42,621 bases of DNA from Oscillospiraceae bacterium (GCA_015064135.1 SVSU01000003.1:1-42621); one strand, 5' to 3'. Shown: positions 1-10,341, numbered from the stretch's first letter. Numbers and translations: made by a program. Notes: generated by a model not told the origin, from the sequence alone.

Positions 1-2610
1 CAGTTTGGGGTCACGGTAGGAGTAGAATACAGCGGCACCCAGATCGTTTGAGAAGCCGCATCCGCAGCCGTAAGCGCCCCCCTTCACTCGAATCTGCTGA
101 TAGAGATAATCGATGTTTACGGCGGTTCTGACAACCTGCAGTGCACCTGTGTAGGGGAGACCTGCCTCGGCGAAGCTGCCTGCTCTTGCGGCGTACTGCA
201 CCTGGGATGCTATCATAATGCCCTCGTTCTTCTTTACGGGGACTATGGGCTTGTATTCTCCGAGGGAGCCGTGGTCGATGGTGTCAAGCTCTGCGGCAAA
301 AACAGGGAGAGTTTCCGTGAAAGCGCGGTATCCACCCTCGTCTGCGGCAATGGAGAACATCATGCGCTCCCCGGCAAAAATGTAGTTTGTGACAGCACGG
401 AGCTTTGATGCGAGGTCAGCCGCGTACTTGTCAAAATTGTCTGTAAGGTCGGTGAGGAAGCGGTAGTAGTCAATGCCGTCGATGCGCTCAAGGTAAGCAT
501 CCGCAGCCGAGAAGTAGGAGCGTGCGCGCTGTGTTGCCACTGCATGGCCGGAGTTGAGTATCCCGTCCTGCTTGTCCGCTTTCAGCTCGCCGATTCTTTC
601 CTTCAACCTCTTTGTGTCCTCGAATTTGGAGGTCTTGATGATCTCCGGGAGGATGTTGAGAACATACGGTACCTTGTCCCCAAGTACGCGGAAGAAAATA
701 CCGAACATGGCCTTGTAGCTGCCCTCTTTGCTCTTGAGACGGTAGGTTGCAGGATGGAAGGAGAGGGAGCCCGTGTTCATTTTTATGTCAATGTACAGGT
801 CGGCAAAGGAGCGCTTCGCTGTGTCCAGTTTTCCGAGAAGAGAACCGAGAATTCCCACATAGGGCAGATATTCTTCGGGGATGCTTCCGATATCAAACAG
901 CAGCGCGCCGTAGGTGATGCCGTTTGTTTCGATATCGTGGTAAAGACCCTTGATACCGCCTATCTCACGTTCTTCATTTGAGAAGGGCTGTGTTGTTCTG
1001 GGTATATCCTCTCTCTCAAGGGTGGGGATGCAGTTTGTTTCCTCCTCCGTTGGCTCCATACTCTGATACTCCCTGAGGTGGGCGGTGTCGGCAGCAATGG
1101 CGCTGATCTCCTCCGGGGAGAGGGAAGCCTTGTATGACGCCAGTTTTTTTGCCAATTCTTCGTTTTGCTTTTCCACCAGTCCGCGCTCGGCTTCAAGGAG
1201 AACGAGAACACTGTGGTCGGAGTCAAGGAATTGGGTTTTGATGAGATTTTCGTAATATCCCGTGCCGATTTTCGCTTTCAGGTCGGCGAAAACATCGAGA
1301 ATGTGCAGATAGGAGAAGGCGGCACTGTCGTCGTAAAGCCAGCTGAGAAGCATATTTGTGGCATAGTCAAGCCCACGGGGAAAACTGCCGTAGTCCGCTT
1401 CACGGAAAGCAAATTCACGGCGGTTCAGCGCGGCAAGGAGCGCCTTTTCGCTGATACCGTTTGTCACCTGCTCCGCAAGCACTTCACGGACGATGGTGTG
1501 GAATCGGTCAAGGTCCTCGCTTGCGGCTTCCTTTGCGGTGACGTAAAAGGCGTTTTCCAGCATATGTGTTTCATATCCGCCGCCGATATCACTGCCGATC
1601 CCTGCGTCAAAGAGAGCCTGCTTGATGGGGGCACCCTCGGAATAGATGAGCACCTCGCTGAGGATATCCCATGCGGTTGCCTCGGTGACGTTCAGCGCGG
1701 AATTGCACAGTGCGCCGTATGCCAGGTAAGATTTTCCGTCCACCTCGTCCGTTGAGGAAACGGAGTATTTTTCCTTGATCCTGCGAGGCTCCGATTCACC
1801 GAATCGAACGACGGGGGAAATCTCGGTGTGGGGGTCGATGGCATCAAAGGCTGAGAGATAATTCTCATCCATGAAACGAAGTCTTTCGTCCATGTCGCAG
1901 TCACCGTAGATGAAGATGTAGCTGTTGGAGGGGTGATAGTGGCTTCGGTGGAAGTCGAGGAATTGTTCGTATGAAAGCTCGGGAATGGCGGCAGGGTCTC
2001 CTCCCGAATTTTTGCCGTAGGGGGAGTCGGGGAACAGGCCCTTCATCATGGTGTCATTGAGGAAGGCGGCAGGCGCGGAAACGGCTCCCTTCATTTCGTT
2101 GTACACGACACCGTTGATGGTCAGCTCATCCTCGGGGGATTCCAGTTCGTAGTGCCAGCCCTCCTGCATAAAGATCTCGGGACGACTGTAAATGTTTGGA
2201 TAGAATACAGCATCCAGGTAAACGTGCATGAGATTTTTGAAATCCTTGTCGTTGCAGGACGCCACGGGGTAGAGTGTCTTGTCAATATAGGTCATGGCGT
2301 TGAGAAAGGTGTTGAGGGAGCCCTTCACAAGCTGCATGAAAGGGTCACGGGAGGGGAAATTTTTTGAGCCGTTGAGAACGGAGTGTTCGATAATGTGGGG
2401 CACACCTGTGTCGTTACCAACGGGGGTGCGGAATGCGGCACAGAACATCTTGTTCTCATCATTGTTGGAGAGCACGCACACTCTCGCTCCCGATTTTTTG
2501 TGGCGGAGGATGATGCCTGCGGTTTTGATGTCGTCCAGATATTCCTCGTACTCAAGAGCGTATGCGGAATTGGGCGCGAGGTCAGCGTAGGTTTTTATAT
2601 TAACAGCCAT
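1..2610 (-). CDS. M16C-family zinc metallopeptidase (presequence-protease/insulinase-like), C-terminus truncated by window edge
   Basis: Open minus frame from ATG at 2610 to the window edge (not in supplied ORF track): MAVNIKTYADLAPNSAYALEYEEYLDDIKTAGIILRHKKSGARVCVLSNND...GVPHIIEHSVLNGSKNFPSRDPF; inverted zinc motif HxxEH (HIIEH) and typical M16C N-terminus. Confidence 0.9.
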   Translation of the reverse strand, partial: MAVNIKTYADLAPNSAYALEYEEYLDDIKTAGIILRHKKSGARVCVLSNNDENKMFCAAFRTPVGNDTGVPHIIEHSVLNGSKNFPSRDPFMQLVKGSLNTFLNAMTYIDKTLYPVASCNDKDFKNLMHVYLDAVFYPNIYSRPEIFMQEGWHYELESPEDELTINGVVYNEMKGAVSAPAAFLNDTMMKGLFPDSPYGKNSGGDPAAIPELSYEQFLDFHRSHYHPSNSYIFIYGDCDMDERLRFMDENYLSAFDAIDPHTEISPVVRFGESEPRRIKEKYSVSSTDEVDGKSYLAYGALCNSALNVTEATAWDILSEVLIYSEGAPIKQALFDAGIGSDIGGGYETHMLENAFYVTAKEAASEDLDRFHTIVREVLAEQVTNGISEKALLAALNRREFAFREADYGSFPRGLDYATNMLLSWLYDDSAAFSYLHILDVFADLKAKIGTGYYENLIKTQFLDSDHSVLVLLEAERGLVEKQNEELAKKLASYKASLSPEEISAIAADTAHLREYQSMEPTEEETNCIPTLEREDIPRTTQPFSNEEREIGGIKGLYHDIETNGITYGALLFDIGSIPEEYLPYVGILGSLLGKLDTAKRSFADLYIDIKMNTGSLSFHPATYRLKSKEGSYKAMFGIFFRVLGDKVPYVLNILPEIIKTSKFEDTKRLKERIGELKADKQDGILNSGHAVATQRARSYFSAADAYLERIDGIDYYRFLTDLTDNFDKYAADLASKLRAVTNYIFAGERMMFSIAADEGGYRAFTETLPVFAAELDTIDHGSLGEYKPIVPVKKNEGIMIASQVQYAARAGSFAEAGLPYTGALQVVRTAVNIDYLYQQIRVKGGAYGCGCGFSNDLGAAVFYSYRDPKL

Positions 2611-2724
2611 TGTTGTATCCTTTCGTGTGGTGGTTGTTCTTTAATTATTATACCAGTTTCGGACTGATTTGGCAAGCGGAAAGCGCAATTCTGCTCCGTG
2701 CACTGCAATTTTTCCCCGAATCTC

Positions 2725-2753
2725 TTGACAAAAAACAAAAAATATGGTAAATT
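2725..2753 (+). promoter_or_regulatory. sigma-A-type promoter for EamA transporter
   Basis: TTGACA (2725-2730), 17-bp spacer, TAAATT (2748-2753). Implies the true start is downstream of the ORF-track ATG at 2744. Confidence 0.6.
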
Positions 2754-2812
2754 ATATCGCAGACACTTTATGCAAGCGTTTGCACAATTCTATGAACGGA
2801 GTGAAAAAATCC

Positions 2813-3724
2813 ATGATGAATGTAGCCTTGCTGATAGTGTCGATTCTCATGAATCTGGTAGCAAGCAGCATATTAAAAAATGACTTCTGCAAAAAAGAAG
2901 TAAAGAATAACGGAGACCTGTATGCGTTCAATGCGCTGACCAGCGTGCTTTCGGTGGTAACACTTGGCATTATGGCAGTGGTAATGGGCAGCCTTACTTC
3001 CGTTTCCATGTATACCGTACTTCTCGGTATCCTTTTTGGTATTGTCACAGCACTGGCGGCAATTTTCAATATGAAAGCCCTTGAGTGCGGCCCCATGTCC
3101 TATACATCGGTGATCATCTCATGCTCACTTGTGATCCCGTCCTTCTCGGGGCTGGTGCTTTACGGTGAGCCCATCGCTCCGCTGCAGTATATCGGAGTTG
3201 TGTGTATGCTTGCTTCCTTCGTTTGCGCTATGGATAAGAAGAACGACAAGGCAGGGGTTTCCGTGAAGTGGTTCCTCTACTGTATGGTATCTTTCCTTTT
3301 CAACGGAAGTATTGGTGTTATGCAGAAGATCCATCAGAACTCTTCACACAAGGATGAGCTTTCCGTGTTCCTTCTTATGGCATTCCTTGTTTCAACGGTG
3401 TTCTCCGCAATTATGATTCCCGTTTCTCTCCGTTCCCGAAAGGGCGGAGCAGAGAGCAGACTGACTGTAACCGCAAAGGAAAAGGTGAAGAAATACCTTG
3501 TGGTGGGCATCATCTGCGGTGTGTTCATCGCCTTCTGCAACCAGATCAATATGTACCTCTCCGGTGAGATGGACTCCGTAGTTTTCTTCCCCGTGGTAAA
3601 CGGCGCGTATATGATTCTGACCGCCATTGTGGGAGTGCTGTTCCTGAAGGAGCGCTTCTCCGTAAAGCAGTGGATCGGTCTGGTCCTCGGCACTGCGGCG
3701 ATTTTTCTCCTTTGTATGGCATAA
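2813..3724 (+). CDS. EamA/DMT-superfamily membrane transporter
   Basis: ~300-aa hydrophobic protein with DMT-like repeats (...GIVTALAAIFNMKALECGPMSYTSVIISCSLVIPSFSGLVLYGEP...; ...VNGAYMILTAIVGVLFLKERFSVKQWIGLVLGTAAIFLL). Start chosen at 2813 because of GGAGTG RBS and the upstream promoter. Confidence 0.8.
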   Translation: MMNVALLIVSILMNLVASSILKNDFCKKEVKNNGDLYAFNALTSVLSVVTLGIMAVVMGSLTSVSMYTVLLGILFGIVTALAAIFNMKALECGPMSYTSVIISCSLVIPSFSGLVLYGEPIAPLQYIGVVCMLASFVCAMDKKNDKAGVSVKWFLYCMVSFLFNGSIGVMQKIHQNSSHKDELSVFLLMAFLVSTVFSAIMIPVSLRSRKGGAESRLTVTAKEKVKKYLVVGIICGVFIAFCNQINMYLSGEMDSVVFFPVVNGAYMILTAIVGVLFLKERFSVKQWIGLVLGTAAIFLLCMA

Positions 3725-3734
3725 TCGAATACAT

Positions 3735-3785
3735 AAAAAAGGACTGTGTGCGGTCGTCTGACCCATACAGTCCGTATTTTTGTTC
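3735..3785. terminator. intrinsic terminator between convergent genes
   Basis: AAAAAA-GGACTGT...ACAGTCC-GTATTTTT. Confidence 0.6.
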
Positions 3786-3795
3786 TGAGTTTCAA

Positions 3796-4458
3796 TTATG
3801 GGTTGATCCAGAGAAGCATGGGGGCGGTGTCCATGTACTTCCCGAGGTCGTCAATGGTGAGTTTGCCGTCTGCAAGAACATAGAGCTTGATCGCCGCGCT
3901 GCCTTTCTTGCCCATTTTTGAGTCCTCGGCAGAGATGGCAAAGGATACAGAATCGCTCTTCAGCGCAAGGGAATAACGATCCTCAAAGAAGGCGGTCAGC
4001 TCGTTTACGAGGGTGAATTCCGTATCGGGGGTGACTCCGAGACCCTTCACGCTGAACTTGCCGTTTCGGTTCGCCTTGAGGAGAATGTCAAACTTACCCG
4101 TTGCATCGAAGGAAACGGCGATACCGTCTGCCTTTTCCTTTACACGGATGAATTCCGCAACAGGCTTGCCGCAGATGCCGTCGATCTTCTCATCGGTTGC
4201 AGACAGGTCAACGATTTCCGCACCGCCGAGAAGTGCGGTTTCCAGCTTGTTGAGATACTTGGGGAACATACGCCATCTGACGCCGCCCTCTCTGCACTCG
4301 TCTGCGATTCGGGCGATGGATTCCTCGCCCTCGGAGACGATTTTTGCGAAAACCTCGTTCTTTTCAAGATAAAAAACACCGATGTGCTTGAATTTGTCGT
4401 AGTTCTGGTCGATGGTGCGCTTGATGGAGATGATGTTTCTTTCCGTTCTCTGTGCCAT
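3796..4458 (-). CDS. hypothetical protein (220 aa)
   Basis: Complete ORF with codon usage like neighbours, followed by a shared terminator; no family recognised. Confidence 0.7.
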   Translation of the reverse strand: MAQRTERNIISIKRTIDQNYDKFKHIGVFYLEKNEVFAKIVSEGEESIARIADECREGGVRWRMFPKYLNKLETALLGGAEIVDLSATDEKIDGICGKPVAEFIRVKEKADGIAVSFDATGKFDILLKANRNGKFSVKGLGVTPDTEFTLVNELTAFFEDRYSLALKSDSVSFAISAEDSKMGKKGSAAIKLYVLADGKLTIDDLGKYMDTAPMLLWINP

Positions 4459-4563
4459 TTTATGTCAATGCCTTTCTTTCGATATTTTATCAGTATAATT
4501 ATATCAGAAAACCCGTCGCTTTACAAGGGGGATGAGGGAATTTATGGCGGAGAAAAAAAGCGA

Positions 4564-4590
4564 GGGACACTTTTTGAAAAAAGTATCCCC
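4564..4590. repeat. intergenic hairpin element GGGACACTTTTT-GA-AAAAAGTATCCC
   Basis: Near-perfect inverted repeat followed by C-rich run; a related-looking element occurs at 25280-25311. Confidence 0.45.
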
Positions 4591-4614
4591 CGCGCCCCCA
4601 TCAAAAACATTTCG

Positions 4615-4660
4615 TAAAAAAGGAGCCTCGGCAACAGCTTTTTTGCGCCGAAACTCCTTT
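4615..4660 (-). terminator. intrinsic terminator downstream of transketolase subunit genes
   Basis: Minus strand: GGAGTTTCGGCGCAAAAAAGCTGTTGCCGAGGCTCC-TTTTTT; stem GGAG..CGGC / GCCG..CTCC. Confidence 0.6.
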
Positions 4661-4683
4661 TGGTTTGTTATATTACACGCGAA

Positions 4684-5625
4684 TTACTTCTTCAGTGCAA
4701 CGGCAGCCTTTGCCTTTTCAGCAATGGAAGCCGCGTCCAGGTGGAAGTATGTTACAAGCTCCTTTGCGGGGCCGCTTCTGCCGAATTCGTCGTTCACGCC
4801 TACGCGGAGCATGGGTGTGGGGCACTTTTCAGCCAGAACTTCCGCAACAGCAGAGCCCAGACCGCCGATGATGGAGTGCTCTTCACAGGTAACAACAGCG
4901 CCGCAGGCCTTTGCTTCCGCAATGATGATCTCCTCGTCCAGGGGCTTGATGGTTGCCATGTTGATAACGGAAGCGGAGATTCCCTCAGCCGCCAGCAGCT
5001 CGCGAGCCGCCAGTGCCTGCTCAACCTCGATACCTGTTGCGATGAGGGCAACATCGGTGCCTTCCGCCAGCTTCACGCCCTTGCCGATCTCGAACTTGTA
5101 GTCGTCGCCGAAGATGGTGGGAACAGCCATTCTGCCGAAACGGAGGTAAACGGGGCCGTTGTGCTCGATTGCAGCCTTAACAGCCAGTCTTGCCTCGGTT
5201 GCATCTGCAGGATTCAGGATAACCATGCCGGGGATGGTACGCATGAGAGCGATGTCCTCGTTGCACTGGTGAGTTGCGCCGTCCTCACCAACGGTGATAC
5301 CTGCGTGAGTTGCGCCGATCTTTACATTGTTGTGGGGGTAGCCGATTGCATTACGAACCTGCTCAAAGCTTCTGCCTGCCGCGAACATGGCGAAGGAGGA
5401 AGCGAAGGGGATCTTTCCGCAAAGGGACATACCGACAGCCGCACCGATCATGTTGTTTTCGGCAATTCCGCAGTCGAAGAAACGGTCAGGGAATGCCTTC
5501 TTGAATGTGCCTGTCTTGGTTGCTGCGGCAAGGTCAGCATCAAGAACCACAAGATTATCATATTCAGCGCCGAATTCCGCGAGAGCCTTGCCGTATGCCT
5601 CACGGGTAGCGATTTTTTCTGCCAT
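4684..5625 (-). CDS. transketolase, C-terminal (pyrimidine-binding) subunit
   Basis: 313 aa: MAEKIATREAYGKALAEFGAEYDNLVVLDADLAAATKTGTFKKAFPDRFFDCGIAENNMIGAAVGMSLCGK...; split transketolase/DXS-like family. Confidence 0.93.
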   Translation of the reverse strand: MAEKIATREAYGKALAEFGAEYDNLVVLDADLAAATKTGTFKKAFPDRFFDCGIAENNMIGAAVGMSLCGKIPFASSFAMFAAGRSFEQVRNAIGYPHNNVKIGATHAGITVGEDGATHQCNEDIALMRTIPGMVILNPADATEARLAVKAAIEHNGPVYLRFGRMAVPTIFGDDYKFEIGKGVKLAEGTDVALIATGIEVEQALAARELLAAEGISASVINMATIKPLDEEIIIAEAKACGAVVTCEEHSIIGGLGSAVAEVLAEKCPTPMLRVGVNDEFGRSGPAKELVTYFHLDAASIAEKAKAAVALKK

Positions 5626-5657
5626 ATCTATTTATTCCTTTCCACTCATCGGCTCAA

Positions 5658-6482
5658 TTAAAGAGCGCCGAGATCCTTCATAGCAATTTCATACTGTTCC
5701 GCGTTGGGAGCCGCACCGTGCCATGCAACGTTGTTTTCCATGTAGGAAACGCCTTTGCCCTTGGTGCTGTGGGAGATGATGACGGTGGGCTTGTCAGCGC
5801 ACGCCTTTGCAGCGGCATAAGCCTTTTCGATGGAATCGAAATCGTGTGCATCACATTCAACCACGTTCCAGCCGAATGCTTCAAACTTCTTGTCGTAGGG
5901 AGTGGGGTTCATAACGTCTGTGATGGCACCGTCGATCTGGAGACCGTTGAAGTCAACAAGCCAGCAGAGGTTGGAGAGCTTGTAGTGAGCCGCGAACATT
6001 GCAGCTTCCCAAACTTCGCCTTCCTGTGTTTCGCCGTCGCCCAGGATGGCATATACACGGTAGGGAGCGTTGTCGATCTTGCCTGCCAGCGCCATGCCGC
6101 AGGAAACGGATGTGCCCTGACCGAGAGAACCGGAGGACATATCAACGCCGGGGGTGTGCTTCATGTCGGGGTGACCCTGAAGATAGCTGTCCGTCTTACG
6201 GAAGGTCTTGAGATCCTCCACGGGAATGAAGCCTCTCTGAGCCAGTGCGGAATAGAGACCGGGAGCGCAGTGACCCTTGGAGAGCACCAGTCTGTCGCGG
6301 TTCTCCATTTTGGGGTTTGCCGGGTCAACATTCATTTCTTCAAAATACAGATATGCCAGTACATCTGCAATAGACAGACTTCCTCCGGGATGTCCGCTGT
6401 TTGCGGAGTATACGGCATCGATAATTCCAATACGGATCTGGCGCGCAATTTCGCAAAGCTCGCCTTTTCTCTGTGCGTCCAT
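5658..6482 (-). CDS. transketolase, N-terminal (TPP-binding) subunit
   Basis: 274 aa with GHPGGSLSIADVLAYLYF, SKGHCAPGLYSALA, GDGETQEGEVWEAAMFAAHYKLSNL...DFNGLQ motifs; directly upstream of the C-terminal subunit. Confidence 0.94.
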   Translation of the reverse strand: MDAQRKGELCEIARQIRIGIIDAVYSANSGHPGGSLSIADVLAYLYFEEMNVDPANPKMENRDRLVLSKGHCAPGLYSALAQRGFIPVEDLKTFRKTDSYLQGHPDMKHTPGVDMSSGSLGQGTSVSCGMALAGKIDNAPYRVYAILGDGETQEGEVWEAAMFAAHYKLSNLCWLVDFNGLQIDGAITDVMNPTPYDKKFEAFGWNVVECDAHDFDSIEKAYAAAKACADKPTVIISHSTKGKGVSYMENNVAWHGAAPNAEQYEIAMKDLGAL

Positions 6483-6632
6483 AGTAAGACCGCCTTTCTT
6501 TAAATAATCAATATATATTGTAAACTATTTCTTGTTTTTTGTCAATCTTTCTGCGAGAAATTCCCATGAGAATTCGGGGAAAAAACCATCATTTGCGTTT
6601 TCAAGGCTAAAAACACGTTTTACTCCAACAAG

Positions 6633-7163
6633 CTATTGCTGTGTTTGTCTCCCTCGGTATTCCAGACGAAGAATTTCCGCCATCTCTTCCGGTGTCTCCG
6701 CACATCCCCCCTCAAGCCAGAGACGCACGATGGCGTTGACACCACATCGGAAGAACTCTCTGTGATATTTAAGATGCTCCTTGCCGAATTCCTCCTCGGC
6801 ACGGGGGAGGCTGTAAAGCAGGAGACGGTGTCCGCCGTCGGTGCTCAGCTTGAAATAGGTTTGGTAGAAGCTTTGGTTTTCTCTGATATGGGTGAACAGA
6901 CGCAGGGCACTGTCCGTGTCTCCGGTGGGGTCAAAATCCGAAAACAATTCCGCGAATTTGGCCTCTAACTTGAGCCGCAGTTTGTCGGCGAGATCGTATA
7001 TATCCACGAAATTGGCGTAAAATGTGCTTCGGTTCAGCCCACATCCCTGGCAGATGTCCGCGACGGAGATCTCCTTCAGCGGTTTTTCCTGAAGAAGTTC
7101 GATGAAAGTCTTTTCGATTTTCCTGACGGAGTCGCGCCGTCTTTTGTTGTTTGGTGTGTTCAT
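6633..7163 (-). CDS. TetR-family transcriptional regulator
   Basis: N-terminal HTH RKIEKTFIELLQEKPLKEISVADICQGCGLNRSTFYANFVDIYDLADKL; start set at MNTPNNKRR (7163). Confidence 0.85.
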   Translation of the reverse strand: MNTPNNKRRRDSVRKIEKTFIELLQEKPLKEISVADICQGCGLNRSTFYANFVDIYDLADKLRLKLEAKFAELFSDFDPTGDTDSALRLFTHIRENQSFYQTYFKLSTDGGHRLLLYSLPRAEEEFGKEHLKYHREFFRCGVNAIVRLWLEGGCAETPEEMAEILRLEYRGRQTQQ

Positions 7164-7367
7164 TTTATTATCCCGATATGTGTTGGATTGACGTTTTGGT
7201 GTTATTATACCACACAAACGAAGGAAAAACAAGTGTTGGGTTAATGGGATTTGTTGGGGAGAAAATCAATGATGACGGAAATATTGAGAGCAGTGGAAGT
7301 GAGGTGCTGTAAATACAAGGCTCGGAATGCGTATTCGGGGTGGTAATCCGCTTCTGAAAAGGTAAAA

Positions 7368-8801
7368 TTATTTCACGATGTAGTCTTTTTTTGCTCCGTG
7401 TGAGCCGAAGATTTTCCATTCCCCCACCCCAAGCCTTTGCAGGATCGCCGTTCTTTCTTCACCGCACAGCTTTGGGTCGGTATCAACAGAGATCATGAGG
7501 ATGGGGGCGTACTGATTGTACTCAGCCTGTTCTGCGGTCAGCCCGTGGAGGTTGATGTAGATATCTCCCGTGAAAGCGAGCTTGTGGGTGTAATCAATGA
7601 GAACGATCTCACCTGCCAGATGTCCGCCCTTTCCCTCATATACTTCAAAATGAAGATCCTCAAAATCGAAGAATCCTATTTGCGAAAGGGGCTCGCGGGG
7701 AGATTCAATATCCTGCCATGGCGTGATCAGCTTATCGGGCAGGGGAGGGCGATACGCTGTGAGTATCTTGCAAATATTGATGTACGGCTTGTGGATGGGA
7801 TTCTGCTCTCTGAAGCCGTCCTTTCCTTCATGTTCGCGTATCAGACAGTCGGCGGTTTTCTTGCTCGCAATGATCTCGTCAAACAGATCAAGCAGTCCGC
7901 AGTGATCTACATCGGCATGGGTCACAAGAATACTTTTCGGAATATGATCGAACTCGGGTACAGCGGTGCGCAGCAGGTTGAGCATTTCCGTTTTGTAGCA
8001 GGCATAACCGCTGTCGATGACGAGAAGCTTTCTGCTGCTTTTGAGGATGGCGGTGTTGCTTCCGCAGGGCGGCTCAATGAGAATAAGCTCAGTTTTTTCG
8101 GAGATTTGATGTGTGCTGAGCCTGGGAACGAAGCCGTCTCCCACGGATTTTGCCAGCAGCTCCGCGAATTTGCTGATGCTGTCAAAGGTTCGATAGGGAG
8201 ACAGCCCTTGTTCATCCAGCGTCTGCATGGCAAGATTGGATGAAACGAGCAGCCTCTGCTTTTGCTCGTCGGAAAGCTCCAGCATTTGCGAAATACCTCT
8301 GACGAAGGCGTGATAAAAGATGCTGTTGTCATATGCTCTCCCGGAGCTGTTGTAGTCAATGACCCTTACTCGGCAGATTTTTTCAGCCTGTGCAATGAAT
8401 TCGGTGATTTTTTCGGGACACTCCACATAAAGCCCCATCTTAAAGTGTTGGAAATCCGTGCCGTTTTCCTGGGAGTTTATATATGAGATATTGAAACTGA
8501 ATTCGTTTATGAGCTCCAGAATGTGGGTAACGCTTCCCGGAATATCTCTGAGATGGAATTCCAGCAAAACGACGCCGGAGTTGCTGCTGTTGTTCTGAAG
8601 ATAGCCTAACTTTTCAAGCTCAGCATCTGCCTCTCGAAGTTGTTCTTCGGTCCCCTCAACATCCAAAAACAGCATATGTGAATCCACAGCCTTGTCATAA
8701 CTGACACGGGTGATGTTTATGCCGAGAGTTGAAAAGCACTTGCTTGCTTTCAGAAAGGCGCCTATATGATTGGGCATAGATGTTGCATATGTTTTTTTCA
8801 T
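7368..8801 (-). CDS. tandem ACT-like domains fused to metallo-beta-lactamase-fold hydrolase
   Basis: N-terminus MKKTYATSMPNHIGAFLKASKCFSTLGINITRVSYDKAVDSHMLFLDVEG... and second ACT-like unit VVLLEFHLRDIPGSVTHILELINEFSFNISYINS; C-terminus ILVTHADVDHCGLLDLF, GGHLAGEIVLIDYTHKLAFTGDIYIN, GSHGAKK. Confidence 0.8.
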   Translation of the reverse strand: MKKTYATSMPNHIGAFLKASKCFSTLGINITRVSYDKAVDSHMLFLDVEGTEEQLREADAELEKLGYLQNNSSNSGVVLLEFHLRDIPGSVTHILELINEFSFNISYINSQENGTDFQHFKMGLYVECPEKITEFIAQAEKICRVRVIDYNSSGRAYDNSIFYHAFVRGISQMLELSDEQKQRLLVSSNLAMQTLDEQGLSPYRTFDSISKFAELLAKSVGDGFVPRLSTHQISEKTELILIEPPCGSNTAILKSSRKLLVIDSGYACYKTEMLNLLRTAVPEFDHIPKSILVTHADVDHCGLLDLFDEIIASKKTADCLIREHEGKDGFREQNPIHKPYINICKILTAYRPPLPDKLITPWQDIESPREPLSQIGFFDFEDLHFEVYEGKGGHLAGEIVLIDYTHKLAFTGDIYINLHGLTAEQAEYNQYAPILMISVDTDPKLCGEERTAILQRLGVGEWKIFGSHGAKKDYIVK

Positions 8802-8920
8802 TTTTTCACTTTTTTCTTTTTTAAAATCGATTCTTTGTATGGCACATCCGGTACACAGCATATTGCAGCTGCGACGATTTGTGCAGCGGTTCTATGAATT
8901 GATATGATGAAATTGAGAGA

Positions 8921-10027
8921 TCAACATATAAACATGGCATCACCGAAGGAGAAAAACCTATACTCTTCCTCTACCGCTGTTTTGTATGCGTTCATGATCT
9001 TTTCCCTGCCGCAGAGTGCAGAGACCAGCATCAAAAGGGTACTCTCGGGCAGATGGAAGTTGGTGATAAGCGCGTCCACCATCTTAAATCGGTAGCCGGG
9101 GTAGATGAAGATTCCCGTATCGGTGCTGACGGGGTGAAGGATTCCATTCTCGTCCGACGCACTTTCGAGAACGCGGCAGGATGTGGTGCCTACGGCAATC
9201 ACACGGCCGCCGTTTTTCTTCCGTTCGTTGATGAGCGCGGCACTTTCTTCCGTGACACAGATGAATTCCGAGTGCATCTCGTGGTCGGCGATCTTCTCTT
9301 CCTTCACGGGACGGAATGTGCCCAGTCCCACATGGAGAAGGACGGGGGCAATGGCAACACCCTTCGCGCGGATGGCATCAAGAAGTTCGTTTGTGAAGTG
9401 GAGTCCTGCCGTGGGTGCCGCCGCCGAGCCGTTGGTTTTGGAGTAGACCGTCTGATACCGCTCCTGATTTTCCAGCTTTTCCGTGATATAGGGGGGGAGG
9501 GGCATGGTTCCGAGAAGGTTCAGTGCTTCCATGACATTTGCCGCAGATTCGGGGTTCACTTCAAATCGTACCACGCGGCATCCCCCTTCGATGACATCTT
9601 CGATGTGGCCGCGCATGACACCGTCGCCGAAATCGAGAATGTCCCCCGGTTTTGCCCGCTTTCCTGGGCCTGCCAGCGCTTCCCATACATTGTGCTCTCT
9701 CTGTTTCAGGAGAAGGAGCTCCACTGACGCTTCACTTCCTGTCTCAACGAGGGTGCCCGTCTCGCTGTCCCATCTGTGGGAGCGAGTGCCGATGATCCTT
9801 GCAGGAATCACTCGGGTGTCGTTGATGACGAGAACATCCTCGGGGTTAAGATAATCGATGATGTCGCGGAATATTTTGTGTTCAATTTCGCCGCTGTCAC
9901 GGGAAAGAAGCATGAGTCGGGACGAATCGCGGGGCTCAAGGGGAGTCTGGGCGATCCTCTCCTCCGGCAGATCATAAAAAAAGTCTTTCAATGTGAGGTT
10001 TGTTTCGGGGAGATGGTTTTTTATCAT
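8921..10027 (-). CDS. queA: S-adenosylmethionine:tRNA ribosyltransferase-isomerase
   Basis: 368 aa; [12 protein letters not shown]-like start ([26 protein letters not shown]), [65 protein letters not shown]. Confidence 0.97.
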   Translation of the reverse strand: MIKNHLPETNLTLKDFFYDLPEERIAQTPLEPRDSSRLMLLSRDSGEIEHKIFRDIIDYLNPEDVLVINDTRVIPARIIGTRSHRWDSETGTLVETGSEASVELLLLKQREHNVWEALAGPGKRAKPGDILDFGDGVMRGHIEDVIEGGCRVVRFEVNPESAANVMEALNLLGTMPLPPYITEKLENQERYQTVYSKTNGSAAAPTAGLHFTNELLDAIRAKGVAIAPVLLHVGLGTFRPVKEEKIADHEMHSEFICVTEESAALINERKKNGGRVIAVGTTSCRVLESASDENGILHPVSTDTGIFIYPGYRFKMVDALITNFHLPESTLLMLVSALCGREKIMNAYKTAVEEEYRFFSFGDAMFIC

Positions 10028-10066
10028 TTTTTACTCCGTTAAAGTAAGATTTATTGTGTCAGGTGA

Positions 10067-10095
10067 TTGACAAGTTGATATATATGTGTTATTAT
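10067..10095 (+). promoter_or_regulatory. sigma-A-type promoter upstream of lysine riboswitch
   Basis: TTGACA (10067-10072), 17-bp spacer, TATTAT (10090-10095). Confidence 0.7.
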
Positions 10096-10148
10096 ATTAA
10101 CAAGCGGATTTTTCCGCTGTATCGAAGGTATTGTTCGATGCATAAAAT

Positions 10149-10341
10149 AAGATAGAGGAGCACAGCCGAAAAGTATGCATGGCAGAGGTCGCCGCAGACC
10201 GCCCGATGTTATGCCGAAAGGCGAGTTGTGCCGAAGATATGCCGGGACGAGAGGTCAGGTCGTCAAGCGGATGCGGTGTATCTGGTCCGTCTCCCGAAAG
10301 CGAACGGACTGTCTCTGATACTCTCAGAGGGGTGCTATCTG
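10149..10341 (+). ncRNA. lysine riboswitch (L box)
   Basis: GATAGAGGaGC...AGTATGC near the 5' end, CCGAAAGGCGAG...TGCCGAAG in the middle, AGAGGGGTGCTATCT at the 3' end. P1 GATAG/CTATC pairs. Located upstream of dapA. Confidence 0.88.

Noticed and set aside
4660-5661. 333-aa plus-strand ORF opposite transketolase C-terminal subunit
   Set aside because: Antisense shadow of a clearly conserved enzyme; also 5718-6503 opposite the N-terminal subunit.
7168-7419. 83-aa minus-strand ORF between MBL gene and TetR gene
   Set aside because: Low-complexity Ser/Pro/Thr composition and overlap with the TetR start region; no RBS.
10149-10341. T-box leader upstream of dapA
   Set aside because: No T-box sequence (AGGGTGGNACCGCG) found; sequence blocks match the lysine riboswitch instead.
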